Of a stretch of DNA of 23,044 bases, positions 10,388 through 20,479 are shown one piece after another. Both the position numbers and the translations under genes were made by a program. The stretch covers positions 1-23,044 of the forward strand of contig NW_003547241.1 of NCBI RefSeq assembly GCF_000090795.2. The letters run 5' to 3'. The notes beneath the pieces are model-generated. The model saw only the letters and a program-made list of their open reading frames with translations, had not been told where the DNA came from and made no database searches. Source of the stretch: Amphimedon queenslandica (Eukaryota; Porifera; Demospongiae; Haplosclerida; Niphatidae). Position 1 is the first letter of the stretch. The number at the start of each line of letters is the position of its first letter.

Positions 10388-10461
10388 TTTGAAACAAGCC
10401 ACGCCTACAAATGTTAGGCTCCACCTTTATTAATAACTAGTTACTAGTTATTAATAATAAC
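10388..10461. promoter_or_regulatory. Head-to-head promoter of the TOX-like gene and CFDP1, with a 31-bp palindrome
   Basis: Only 74 bp separate the two divergent ATG codons (10387 on minus, 10462 on plus). The segment holds ACGCCT and GTTAGGC motifs and a perfect palindrome: TTATTAATAACTAG (10427-10440), spacer TTA, CTAGTTATTAATAA (10444-10457). The duplicate at 20828-20900 keeps both arms exactly although the spacer changed to CTA. The plus start context AACATGGCGG resembles a YY1-type site (inference only). Confidence 0.75.
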
Positions 10462-11251
10462 ATGGCGGATGAGAAGGAGTCAGAATCTGATTCTGATGAT
10501 GAATATTGTCCTAATGAAAGTTAGTGGAGTTGATTTATTTAATGAAATTATTAATAATACAGAGGAACTGAGAGAATATGAAGAAGAAAGTGCTAAATTA
10601 ATGAGGTAATAATAATATCATTAATAATAATAATAATAATAGCAGCAGTGTAGTGGCGAAATTAGAAAATGTAATAAAATTGAAAAAATGTGGCCCAAGG
10701 CCATGTACTATATGCAGGGACTTTGACCCAATTTTTGAGCAACTTTTAAAAATCATAAAAAATCCAAACTTGATCGGAATCTGCTCAAAATTTCTACACA
10801 ACATAAGTACATGTATATGCATCAGAAAATGTAATAAAAATGGAGATTTCTCTCCTTTTCATTAATAAAATTATTAATTAATAGAAAGAGGAAAGGTCCT
10901 GCCCTTAGTGAAGTGGTTGATGATTTACTGGAGGAGGAGGGGGCGGGGCAGGGGGAGGAGCCAGAGAGAGTGGTAGAGGATGAAGATACAAAGAAGAATA
11001 GATTAGATGAAGTCTGGATGAACTTTAAAAAAGAAACAACAAGTACAAGAACAACAAATAGAAAAGAAACAAATAAACAAATTGAGGAAAAAACTGAAGT
11101 AATTAATATTATATTAATTAATTTATTTATTCAATTGAAAGGTTTCGTCTGTTCCTATGGAAACAATTAAAATAAAGAAATCGTTTGATTTTGCAGGAGA
11201 AGAAGTAATGTTAGTAGAACAAGAACAAACAGGAATATCATTATTAATGAC

Positions 11252-11303
<52 letters not shown>

Positions 11304-11940
11304 GTGTTGAGAAGGAGGTCCCTGTACAGTCAAATGAAGCAGTTCAGTTTATAAAATCAACAGAAAAGAGTAACAGACCAAGGTAATAATAGTTATTAAT
11401 AGTTAATTACTGGTTATTAATTAATAGTATGGGCGGAGTCAGAAGATCAGGAGGTGCCAAGGCGTTATTGGCATCGTTAAATAAAAAACCAAAACTCTCA
11501 ACACTAGTAATAATTAATTAATAATTAATTTATTATTATTATTATTATTAGGAGAAGTCTAAATTAGACTGGGACAGTTATAAGAAAGATGAAGGATTAG
11601 AAGAGGAACTAACCTACCAGACTAAAGACGGGTCAGTATCATCTACTGATCAATACTCTTCCTTTACACTCTACCCTCACATTAAGTGACTATAAACCAG
11701 TTTATGTGTGGTCTGCATTGGCTTATCTAAAGTAGCTCAAGTATGTGGTGTAGATAATCAAACTGGTTTAAGTACTGAAGGAGGAGCAGCAGGTGTATTG
11801 TGTATATACAGTGTATCATTATAAACTGATTTAAACACACTAATACATGTGGAACCATTTAAGCTGGTTTATAACCACTTGCTTTAACTTGTGTACTGGT
11901 GTGTAAATGTGGTGTAAACTGGGTTTATGATTATATTGTG

Positions 11941-11983
<43 letters not shown>

Positions 11984-12080
11984 GTATCTTGATCGTCAGT
12001 CATTCTTAAGTAGAGCTGATGTGAGACAGTTTGAAATAGAGAGAGATGAAAGATTGAAGAGATTTAAAAGACTAAACTAA
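10462..12080 (+). CDS. CFDP1: Craniofacial development protein 1 / Bucentaur (Swc5-like), eight exons, about 237 aa
   Basis: BCNT-family protein. The yeast member Swc5 is a subunit of the SWR1 complex that deposits H2A.Z (established knowledge). Exons: 10462-10519, 10563-10605, 10885-11098, 11142-11213, 11312-11382, 11428-11506, 11552-11631 and 11984-12080, totalling 714 nt in frame. The acidic N-terminus MADEKESESDSDDEYCPNE is typical. The middle has KKNRLDEVWMNFKKET and the family motif KKSFDFAGEEV. The C-terminal BCNT domain spans exons 7-8: EKSKLDWDSYKKDEGLEEE, then GYLDRQSFLSRADVRQFEIE and RDERLKRFKRLN-stop. Intron 1 is only 43 nt. The exon 4/5 junction is the least certain part: intron 4 holds a (TTA)n tract, and I chose TTA|GTAGAA to TTGAG|AAGGAG because it keeps frame and resembles the family. 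A second, damaged copy lies at 20901-22966. Confidence 0.92.
10690..10860 (+). repeat. Dispersed repeat unit in intron 2 of CFDP1
   Basis: Begins with a degenerate core (catgtactatatgcaggg) followed by actttgacccaatttttgag, aatccaaacttgatcggaat and catcagaaaatgtaataaaa, the same order as the units at 7826-8600. Confidence 0.8.
11253..11303. repeat. (TTA)n microsatellite in intron 4 of CFDP1
   Basis: About 50 bp of TTA repeat; the copy in the duplicate (22041-22082) is shorter. The poly-Leu frame that reads through it is an unspliced-intron artefact. Confidence 0.9.
11690..11942. mobile_element. Putative old MITE in intron 7 of CFDP1
   Basis: Left end TATAAACCAGTTTATGTGTG and right end, read in complement, CATAAACCCAGTTTACACCA form imperfect inverted repeats. 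Further inverted pieces (aactggttta, ctggtttata) lie inside. The same element is in the duplicate (about 22536-22772), so it predates the duplication. No coding capacity and no clear target duplication. Confidence 0.4.
11943..11981. repeat. (CT)n tract serving as polypyrimidine tract of the last CFDP1 intron
   Basis: About 37 bp of pure CT dinucleotide running straight into the CAG acceptor at 11981-11983. In the duplicate it has become a mixed CCCT/TG/TC tract. Confidence 0.95.
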
Positions 12081-12599
12081 ATACTATTAATATACTACAC
12101 ACACTAATCTCCTCTCATGTAATAATAATACTATTCACTACTAGTACAATACAATACATTGATGTACAATACAATTATATTATTGATGTAATGATTTGAT
12201 ATATACTTGGTTTATTGCCTCCTCAGTAATAATGTATTATAACCATATTTAGTGTTATTTGTGTGTTCCAGTAACTAACACACGTACACTGATACACCCA
12301 TCCTTGATATTGTATTGGTACATGTAGTACATCTGTACTGCTCTATAATTATGACTTGCCACATAATTTGTCACATTAATTTTCTGTTATGACTATACAG
12401 GAAGTTGTGGTTTTAGCTGTTTGTTTCAGGCTCTTACTGGTCCTTGTACTGTGTTCTGAGCTAGAGGAGTAAAGGTATAAATTAGTTCTCATGGATACCA
12501 GGTGCATAATCTAGTATAATTTCAACAGGCTTACTATCGTTTTTTATACACTGCAAACTAGTAATAATAATAATAATAACTATCTATTTCATGCCGGAT
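12081..12599. other. Intergenic, downstream of CFDP1
   Basis: No supported coding exon. The phrase ggtccttgtactgtgttctg...gctagaggagta (about 12430-12472) recurs in modified form at about 12860-12920, hinting at a local tandem duplication. A short TAA run lies near 12562. Confidence 0.5.
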
Positions 12600-12835
12600 A
12601 ATGTAGTCTAAATACATGTACCTCACTACATAAACAGAAAGGGATGGCCTGGGTTAGGGCATTACTGTAAAATGACCAAATTTAGTCAAAATACAGTCAG
12701 TAGTGACAATACTAACTGTAGTAGAGGCGTGGTACCAATCACTAGTAGACACTACTCATGCATATAGCATACACTGTTAATGATCCATGAATATCTATAT
12801 ATCATGTACACATACATTCGCTTCTATTGTACTCT
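12600..12835 (+). repeat. Upstream duplicated block, copy 1
   Basis: Contains, in order: AAATACATGTACCTCACTAC, AAATGACCAAATTTAGTCAA, a run reading gacaatactaa, caccaatcacta-like sequence, GTTAATGATCCATGAATAT, CACTTCTATTGTACTCTTT with one change. The same phrases in the same order occur at 13240-13750, just before the NLR gene. Confidence 0.8.
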
Positions 12836-13239
12836 TTTTCAGGCTCGTGGTGTTTTCTGGTCCTTGTTTACTGCTCTTTGTATTGTGTTGTGATCTCTCT
12901 CTTGCTAGAGGAGTAGAAGGAGACTGCCCTCCAGTGACTGTCTGATAGTATTCCCTTCACTGTATTGTATATCATTAGTCTATAGTCTGAAGGTAAATCA
13001 CTGTAGATCAGGAAATTTCAAATTTATGCGGTAGAAAAATTTGTGTCTTAAAATTGTGCTGTATTTAATTTTTACTAAAATAAGACTGTGTCATGTGTTT
13101 TTGAATGTGGCATGTAATCTAATTTTTATGGGTGATCTAATTTTTTACAAAATTCTACATTGTAATCCAGTAAAATTATAATCAAAGTAAAACTTTCCCG
13201 CAAAAATAGCTTCATATTAATTTCATGGATAATATACAA

Positions 13240-13750
13240 ATACATGTACCTCACTACAGTGTAGGAGGGAACTAAGTCTTTAAATAAACATTTTTTACAA
13301 AATAAATACAATACAAGGATAAATAGTAGGTTAAGAAATGAGATAATAATAATGGAAATAAATGAGAGAAAAAAATAATAAGGTAAAATGAATTAGTTAA
13401 GTTAGAGTGAGGCGAGCTTCTGAGATAGTCATTTGAATCAAATGAACAGAGAGAGTGGACCAGGGTGAGCACACATTGACAGCCACACATTCTAGTCCAG
13501 CCACAATTTTGATAACAGGGCATTCCATCAATTTATCATAAATGCCCACGCAAACAAAAACAACTGTGAAATGACCAAATTTAGTCAAAATAATAGCCTG
13601 TAAGGTCACTATTGACAATACTAAATGTAGCACCAATCACTATGCACTGATACTACAGACACTACTCATAGCATATAGTGTTAATGATCCATGAATATAA
13701 TTCAATGATAGTTCAGGTACACATACACTCACTTCTATTGTACTCTTTAC
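13240..13750 (+). repeat. Upstream duplicated block, copy 2, with an extra internal segment
   Basis: Matches 12600-12835 but carries about 270 extra bases (about 13265-13560) between the first two shared phrases. It ends about 70 bp before the first NLR ATG, so it may be the NLR promoter region or an untranslated leader exon. Confidence 0.75.
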
Positions 13751-13817
13751 CATTAGTCACTGGATAAAGAAACTACTGGTCTGTAACATCATTTATAATA
13801 ATAATAATAATTACAAG

Positions 13818-16800
13818 ATGATTGATGTCTCTCAATGGAGAGCAAGTATTGGACTGTGGAACTACTGTCAAGCTGCCTCCAGTAGACCAGCTAATGGCCA
13901 CCACTCTCACTCATTCAAAGCTGCAGTAGACAGCAAGTTAGGCAGTACTACATCAGGAGAGAAGACATCTAAACTGCCAGCAGCTCTGTCTCTTATTGTT
14001 TCTCTTCTTTTATCTTTATTAAGATATATGAAGCTCAATTTTATTTCTCCGACTGGTAAACAAACTAACAGTATATAATATTATCATACAGTGTATTTAC
14101 AATAGGTATAATTACTGTTACTGTTATGATCCACTGCCTCCAGTCATTAGTCTTGTTTATAGCTACTATTGGGAGTAGCTCTGACCTGATCTACTATTTG
14201 GTTTTACTTCTCCTCCTCCTCTTATCAGGAGATGTTGAACTCAATCCTGGTCCTATGATTGATGATCAACCTGATATTTTCCTATTACTTCAATGGCTTG
14301 AACCACTTGTTGACTGGAAACCATTTGGTCTTCTCTTACCTGGAATAACACAACACGAAATTTCAATAATAGAACAAATGGATACTGAACATCAAAAACT
14401 AGCTTTATTTTCAAAATGGTTAAATACAGATCCTAGAGCAACATGGAGAGATGTACTCAATGCATTGACTAAAAGAGAAGAGATCAATTTATTACAAACT
14501 ATTAATGATCAGTTACAAGTACATCAATGTACAAGAGGTATGATCATGTATATTTATATATTAATAATTATATTAAATGTATAACAGGTAATACTGATGC
14601 TCCTACTAGTACTGTACCAGTAGTATCTACTGTATCATCATCAGTTTCTGTAATTAATAAACCTGTTACTAGTACTACATCAGGTAAACATACACTTAAT
14701 ACAACACTCATTAACTGATACACTACTGCAGGTAACACTCCTAGTGCTATATTAAGGATGAATTATGCTACTCTTGTTGATGCTGTTACTAATAGTCTGC
14801 AGAAAGTAACTGATGCACTGTATGCTAAAGAACTGATACCACAACAAACTAAACAGGAAATGCTAGTACTAGCAGTTGATAATTATACTAAAACTGCCAA
14901 CCTTATGAATGTCATTGAAAAACAGTTGGAATCCTCTCTTAATCCAGAGCAGTATCTTATTGATATATGTCATGTATTAATAAACCAACAACATCGTACA
15001 CTAACAGATATTGCTACCTCTATATTACACCAGTTAGGTGAGTGTGTGTGTGTACATTATCAGTGATCAATATAGTCATTATATCTCAATACATTAGGTC
15101 AGTCTATACCTGATAATGTCAGTTCACAGATTGTACTACCATCACCAGTTGATGATATATCCAATACACCAGTTACTAATATAAGAGGTAATAAATTATT
15201 TAATGTGTATACATTGTTTTTATGTATCTTGATCAATAGGTCAGTCTGATGTAGCTAAACCCATTAGTTCAATACCTCATGATGTTCAAGGATATGCTGA
15301 CAATATGAGACAACACTACAAACACCAACCTATTGTTGCTACAGACTGGCCACCAAGAATTGGAAAAGATTTCTTTGGAAGACTAGCACTAGTAGAAAAA
15401 CAAGACTCCACCACACAAGCAGAATCAGCTTGGCATATGCTAAGAGGACAAGTTGATGAAACAGTTAAACTAACTGAAAACAAAGAGATAAGTGTTGAAG
15501 ATGTCCTCCAACCCACAGATAGTTCTCTGTCTCTCAGAGTAGTAATAGACGGTCCTCCTGGTATTGGCAAGACCACACTCTGTCGTAAACTGTTAAATAT
15601 GTGGTCTAATGGACCACTTGTACACCAACAGTATGACTTGGTACTTTACTGTCCTTTAAGGAATAGCAAGATAGCTACAGCTACTACACTAGCTGACCTG
15701 TTTGTGCGTCAGCTTAATAGATATAAAAATGTACCTGAATGGTTTGAGAAGAGGGACGGAGAAGGATTACTGATAATGTTTGATGGTTGGGATGAACTAA
15801 GTGAACAACTCAGACAGTCTTCATTAGCTGCTAGTATCATTTGTAAAGAGAAGTTAGACCAATGTTCAGTGATTGTTACCTCTCGTAGCTATGCCTCCTC
15901 TTCACTTTTGAAAATGGATACTCTCAGTAGACATGTTCAGGTCATTGGGTTTTCTGAGGAAGAAATATCAACAGTAATTATACAAACACTTCAAAAAGAT
16001 ACAAAACTAGCACAAGAACTCATGAAATACTTTGGCCTTATATACAACGAAGATGATGATAGTGAACATGAATTTGAATTACCAACAGATAAGGACTCAC
16101 AACTAGCAGTGAAACTCATTAATGATCTTGAAGTACGAAATGATGTCCAATCATTGTGTTATGTACCACTAGTCTGTTCCATGGTCATCTTAGTTTATTG
16201 TAAGGAAGGAGGACACTTACCAACAACACTCACTCAACTCTATGAGAACTTTATCCTACAAACTATCAGAAGACATGTTAAAAGACATGACATTAACCCA
16301 CATACTTTAGGTAGTCTTTCTTCATTACCATCACAATTAGCTAAACCTTTACAAGAGATGTGTCAATTAGCTTATACTAACCAGGCTAATACAACAATGA
16401 CATTTTCTTCACATCAACTACAGTCACTGAGTGAGGCAGTCAAGGAAGACTATCTTGGATTGATGACAAGATTCACAGAATATGATGAGGAGAAGTATCA
16501 GTTCCTTCACTTGAGTATACAGGAATTTCTAGCTGCATGGTGGATAGCTAAGCATGAGAAGAAGACAGAGGAAGTGTTTAAGGATCACTTTGACGATGAT
16601 CACTTTCGAATGTGTCTGAGGTTTGTGGCAGGTCTAACTCACCTTGAACATGAGAGCTATCAACAGTATTTTAATAAACAACAACTTGACTTACAGTGTA
16701 AGAGGAAACCATTGTTTGGATTTGAGACTTGTCATCTCTCCTACTTCTATCAGAATCCTGAGATTAGATATCGCGATCATATCGGATCTGATGATTTTGA

Positions 16801-18628
16801 CAATGTTCCCATTCTTCTTCTTCAACTCCTGTATGAATCACAGAACACAACATTATGTCAAGTATTAGCACAATCCATCAACAACCACTCACTGTGTCTG
16901 GGTAGAGTATCATTATCATTATCATTGTTTGACTGGTTGTGTCTCAGTTATTGTATGAACAATTCCAACACAACATTGCACCTGGGGACTGTTCATGAGG
17001 AACTATCACCTGAACAAACCATATTACTACAGACCCAGTGTAAGGGACTGGAGGTAGAGTTATATGAACCCACTGATGAATCAATACACAAATTATTACA
17101 ATCATCACTTCTATACAATATTCAGGAGTGCTACTGTCAATTAGATAGTGATGGTCAATATGTTCCCTGTCTTGTATTGTTACAGTTCCTCAATCTTCCT
17201 CAATTGAAGATACTGCACTTAATAATGGATGATCCTACTATACCAACAGTTGACAATGCATACTACACAGACAAGTGCACTGAACTTGAGAAATGTATAG
17301 AAATGAATTCAACACTACAAGAAATGAAGATTGAGCATAGTGGAGAGAATGAAATAACAAGTACCATTATCAGTGTCATTAGAGGAGTAACAAGAAATAA
17401 AACTGTAACATCATTAACAATAGATGCTTCTTTTATTGCTTCTCCTCCTCCTCTACCTGATGGAGTAATAGAGCAGTTACTAAAGGATAACAACACATTA
17501 CAAGCTCTTTCACTGAACATACCTGATAAACTCCTACCATCATCAAATTCATCATATATAGATCTATCTAATGAACTATCATCATCAGATTCATCAGTAT
17601 CAGACATATCTCATGATCTAACATCGTTGGACTCATTATTAATCGATAAACTCCTACCATCATCACTGAATATAGTAGAGGTGAACACACCACTGACTGC
17701 TCTAGAGATAGGATGGAGCAGTAGTGGTGAACTGATGACATCATCACTTCTTCCACATATCAAAGGATTACACTGTCTGATACTACCTGATCCATACCCA
17801 CCACATCTTCTATTTGACTCTCATCCCAGTCTACATACACTTACTTTACCACTATACACAGCTGAGAGTGCTATTGAACTATTTACTATTCTACAAACCA
17901 ATACTACACTTAAAGCTCTGAGTGTGGAGATAAAGTGGGAGGGAGTATATACCAGCAGTATGGGTACTAGTCTACAAGACATGCTAACACAAAGCCAAAC
18001 ACTGAAATACCTTGTGATTAATAATTACAAGAAATTTTTTGGTTATATTCCCATTCCCAGTTCATTCCTGTCCTTCCTAACAACTGGTCTCAGACACAAC
18101 ACCAGTCTACAGCAGTTGAGTATATCTATTCCACTGAATGAAGAGATAAGAACTTTTTTTAATGTCATCTCTCAAAAGAACAATCTCACAGAACTTAAAG
18201 TGAACTTCAAACCAGATCAGTCATACAGTAACTGTAGTGAGGAAGAGAAGAAACAAATAATGACACCATTGTTTTATGAACAGTTACTACCTGCTGTTAC
18301 TAACATGTTACAGTCACATACAACCATCAGACTACTGAGGATAGAGTGTAGTGATATTAATAAAAAGTCATCTCAACCTAACTGGATAAAACTAGTACAA
18401 CATTTATATGAAACTATCTTCATCCATCCATCACTTGAATATATTGAGATTTATACTGGATACACATACACGTACACTACTACTCTTCTCCTGTTGGTTA
18501 CTCTTTTTACTGGATACAATCCTTCTCTCCTGGAGGATACTCTTAAAAATCAAAAGAAGACATTGATTGATAGACACAGAAAAGAACAACCACACAAACC
18601 ACTACCAATAGTGGAGTTTAGTCATTAA
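13818..18628 (+). CDS. NACHT-domain NLR with N-terminal 2A-like leader, death-like domains and leucine-rich C-terminus
   Basis: Predicted innate immune receptor. Model exons: 13818-14055, 14229-14537 (or from 14106), 14588-14683, 14732-15037, 15098-15187 and 15240-18628; 1475 aa, all introns phase 1. Residues 1-79: IDVSQWRASIGLWNYC, then a hydrophobic run about 55-68. Residues 80-88: 2A motif GDVELNPGP. About 95-180: death-like domain (DWKPFGLLLPGITQHEISII, LFSKWLNTDPRATWRDVL). 183-214: Ser/Thr/Val linker. About 220-316: second helical domain, CARD-like (LYAKELIPQQT, FLNV-type helices; tentative). NACHT: Walker A GPPGIGKTTL (about 451-460), Walker B LLIMFDGWDE (about 523-532), sensor SVIVTSRS, winged-helix HLSIQEFLAAWW (about 770-781). 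The C-terminal 500 residues have irregular leucine-rich repeats (LKILHLIM, LQALSLNIP, LKALSVEI, LQQLSISIP, LTELKVNF). The exact 5' end is uncertain: an ATG at 14126 could also start the protein. Confidence 0.9.
14106..14228 (+). other. Alternative 5' extension of NLR exon 2 (123 nt, second in-frame acceptor)
   Basis: The donor ACTG|GTAAAC at 14055 can pair with acceptor ACAATAG (14105) or with the stronger CTCCTCCTCTTATCAG (14228). Both keep the frame. Using 14105 adds 41 residues, including VMIHCLQSLVLFIATIG and the leucine run YYLVLLLLLLLSG immediately before DVELNPGP. A methionine inside it (14126) would by itself start a signal-peptide-like leader ending in the 2A. Confidence 0.6.
14228..14254 (+). 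other. 2A-like ribosome-skipping motif GDVELNPGP in the NLR
   Basis: Matches the D-x-E-x-N-P-G-P consensus exactly. 2A sequences make the ribosome skip the Gly-Pro bond during translation, releasing the upstream peptide and restarting at Pro (established knowledge). The splice acceptor ends on the first G of the Gly codon, and the upstream exon supplies a G, so Gly is kept whether or not the preceding sequence is removed. The downstream product would begin P-MIDDQPDIF and hold the whole death/NACHT/LRR part. Confidence 0.9.
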
Positions 18629-18841
18629 TTATTTTTAACAAAATACATACATGTGGAAACACTTATTATTCATGTATAATAATTAATTGATTGATTTTAT
18701 GTTATGAATATTTAATGAGAAAATGGCAGTATCTTCTCTGTAAATGGTTGTATCCTCTCTGTGAATCTGGCGCTATAAGAGCTCTATTTTCCGTTATTCA
18801 CTTTATAATATCTTTCACACCTATCAGGGTCGTTACATACA

Positions 18842-20383
18842 CTATATATTGTTAGTTATAGTTAGTTTATAGTTCTTATTATTAATTATTTCTTTATTCT
18901 TCTCTTCTTCATATTGATAGTGTAGAGTCTTCACATCAGTTTGAGATACTTTAGTCCAACCATCTTCTTGCACATGATACACTACACCAGACACAAAGGA
19001 ATCAATAGAATAACTGATACTGCACCATACTACTGGTTCAGTATGCAAATACACTACTATCAGGACAAAATTTGTGGTATAAAATTTGGCAACTTTGGTG
19101 AATTAAAGTGCATTTGCCAAAATTGTAGTCTTCAATTTGATAAGGCTGTAACAGCTGCACATAAAATGATCACAATTTTGATAAGATTTTCCTTTCACCA
19201 CAAATTCTAACACTCAAAGTTTTCTATCCATTAAGAGTTTGAATCTACTAATATTAGCTAATGACACTATTTTATGCATCACTTTAATGTTTTAAAGCCT
19301 CCTTACTTATCATTAAGCTACAGTCAATATTAAAATGAATACTGTATAGCGGGAAATTTTGGAGAGAGTTAAATTTGGTGAATTTTGGTGTTTGTAAAAG
19401 TTTGATTTAGCAAATTTGTGGCCACATGCCATTGAGCATGTGGATTAAGGCTCAAAATGGCAGGTTTTTATTTTGGCAAATGGCTATCAAAATGCCAAAT
19501 TTAACTCTCCCCAAAATTTCCCGCTACACAGTATTTAATTAACTTACAGTTGACCACGCCCCCAGAGTAAGAGTCCCTGTATGTAGCATGATAGATAGCT
19601 CTCTTCCCTAACTCCCTCGCCTCCTCTATACTCATGCTCCATTTATAAGTTGAATCAATGACACCATAAGCATAAGTGGATCCAGACCCAACACTGAATA
19701 TATTATTAGTGAACCTGTTACCATCAGTATCAACGTAATATATACCAGGACCCTATTGGGTGGGAGGGGCAGGGGGAGGGGCTAGTATTATTATTATTAA
19801 TTATTAATTATTACCTTTTTATCCCAGCCACATATCATAGTGCCCTGTAAGGAATTGGAGAAATACTTTAATTAAATGAGTGGGTGGATCAATTACCATA
19901 TATGGAGTAATTGTCATAGTGTGTTAAAAATTTAAATTTTTGAGCACTTTTCTTGAAAATATGAAAATTCTAAACACTAGCAAATTTCAAATTGTATGGA
20001 CAAATTTTTAATCTTTTCATTACACCCAAAAAACGACAGTTTGACGTACCCAAAAACCCACCATACATACAATAGTGAGTTACTGTCACTGACCAAATAT
20101 GGTCATAATAATTAATATCGATTGTATTAGTACACGCCCACACACAATTAATAATAATAATAATCCATTACCATTGATAGTCCATATCCTTTATAATAAG
20201 ATACCATATTAGCTAATAGTTTAGAAGCAGCTGCTACCGATATCCTCTCCTTGTTCCGTAACTCATAGATACGACACTCAAATGATAACTGTCTCTCCCA
20301 GTAAGCACAGTCAGCAGCTCCCCCAGCCATTGTCCCCAGGAGGTAAGGATTGATCTCTATCACCTTCTTCACAGTCTGGGACG
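18842..20383 (-). CDS. PSMB5: Proteasome subunit beta type-5, 3' exons only (5' catalytic exon absent)
   Basis: Chymotrypsin-like catalytic subunit of the 20S proteasome core. Minus-strand exons: 20383-20172 ([60 protein letters not shown]), 19844-19815 (30-nt exon, [10 protein letters not shown]), 19752-19548 ([54 protein letters not shown]) and 18981-18842 ([18 protein letters not shown], then a Lys/Asn-rich tail). Frames join perfectly. The exon at 20383 begins in phase 1 within the conserved I-A-S-Q, so a preceding exon with the propeptide, catalytic Thr1 and Asp17 must exist in a functional gene; Lys33 is present here. No such exon is found from 20384 to 23044. The C-terminal tail is longer and more basic than in the human protein. 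It converges on the NLR, with 213 bp between stops. Confidence 0.93.
19342..19531. mobile_element. TA-flanked MITE, 190 bp, in the last PSMB5 intron
   Basis: Inverted termini CTGTATAGCGGGAAATTTTG and CAAAATTTCCCGCTACACAG, continuing about 35 bp into the element with two mismatches. Each end is bordered by TA (19340-19341 and 19532-19533), as in Tc1/mariner-type insertion (established knowledge). The interior has atcaaaatgccaaatttaac and gccattgagcatgt, also found in diverged form at about 10040-10170 and 20605-20660. Confidence 0.8.
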
Positions 20384-20479
20384 CTACAGGAAATGAAATA
20401 TAATTAATAAAGTATAATAGGTATCTGGAAATGTAATAGAAATAGTAAATCCTCTCTTTTTTATTTTTGGCAAAATTTG

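Larger units (their letters stand above)
10120..12190 (+). repeat. Segmental duplication, copy 1 (TOX exon 1, promoter, CFDP1)
   Basis: The sequence from about the phrase atcaaaatgccaaat through the end of CFDP1 recurs at about 20605-23044 in the same orientation. Exons and several introns are nearly identical; introns 1-2 and the left flank are more diverged. The NLR and the beta5 exons lie between the copies. The outer boundaries are approximate. Confidence 0.9.

Noticed and set aside
11157..11354. Leucine-rich membrane protein starting METIKIKKSFDFAGEEV
   Set aside because: The first part is CFDP1 exon 4. The leucine run is the (TTA)n of intron 4 and the end is exon 5 in a wrong frame. 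The same holds for 21948-22133.
13126..13636. Minus-strand open frames upstream of the NLR
   Set aside because: No recognisable domains, no consistent splice joins, and they overlap the duplicated non-coding blocks.
14228..14254. The 2A motif as evidence of an integrated virus or retroelement
   Set aside because: No polymerase, protease or reverse-transcriptase sequence is nearby, and the motif is in frame with a spliced cellular NLR gene.
18629..18841. A small RNA gene between the convergent NLR and PSMB5 stops
   Set aside because: No tRNA or snRNA-like motifs or stable long hairpin that I could identify.
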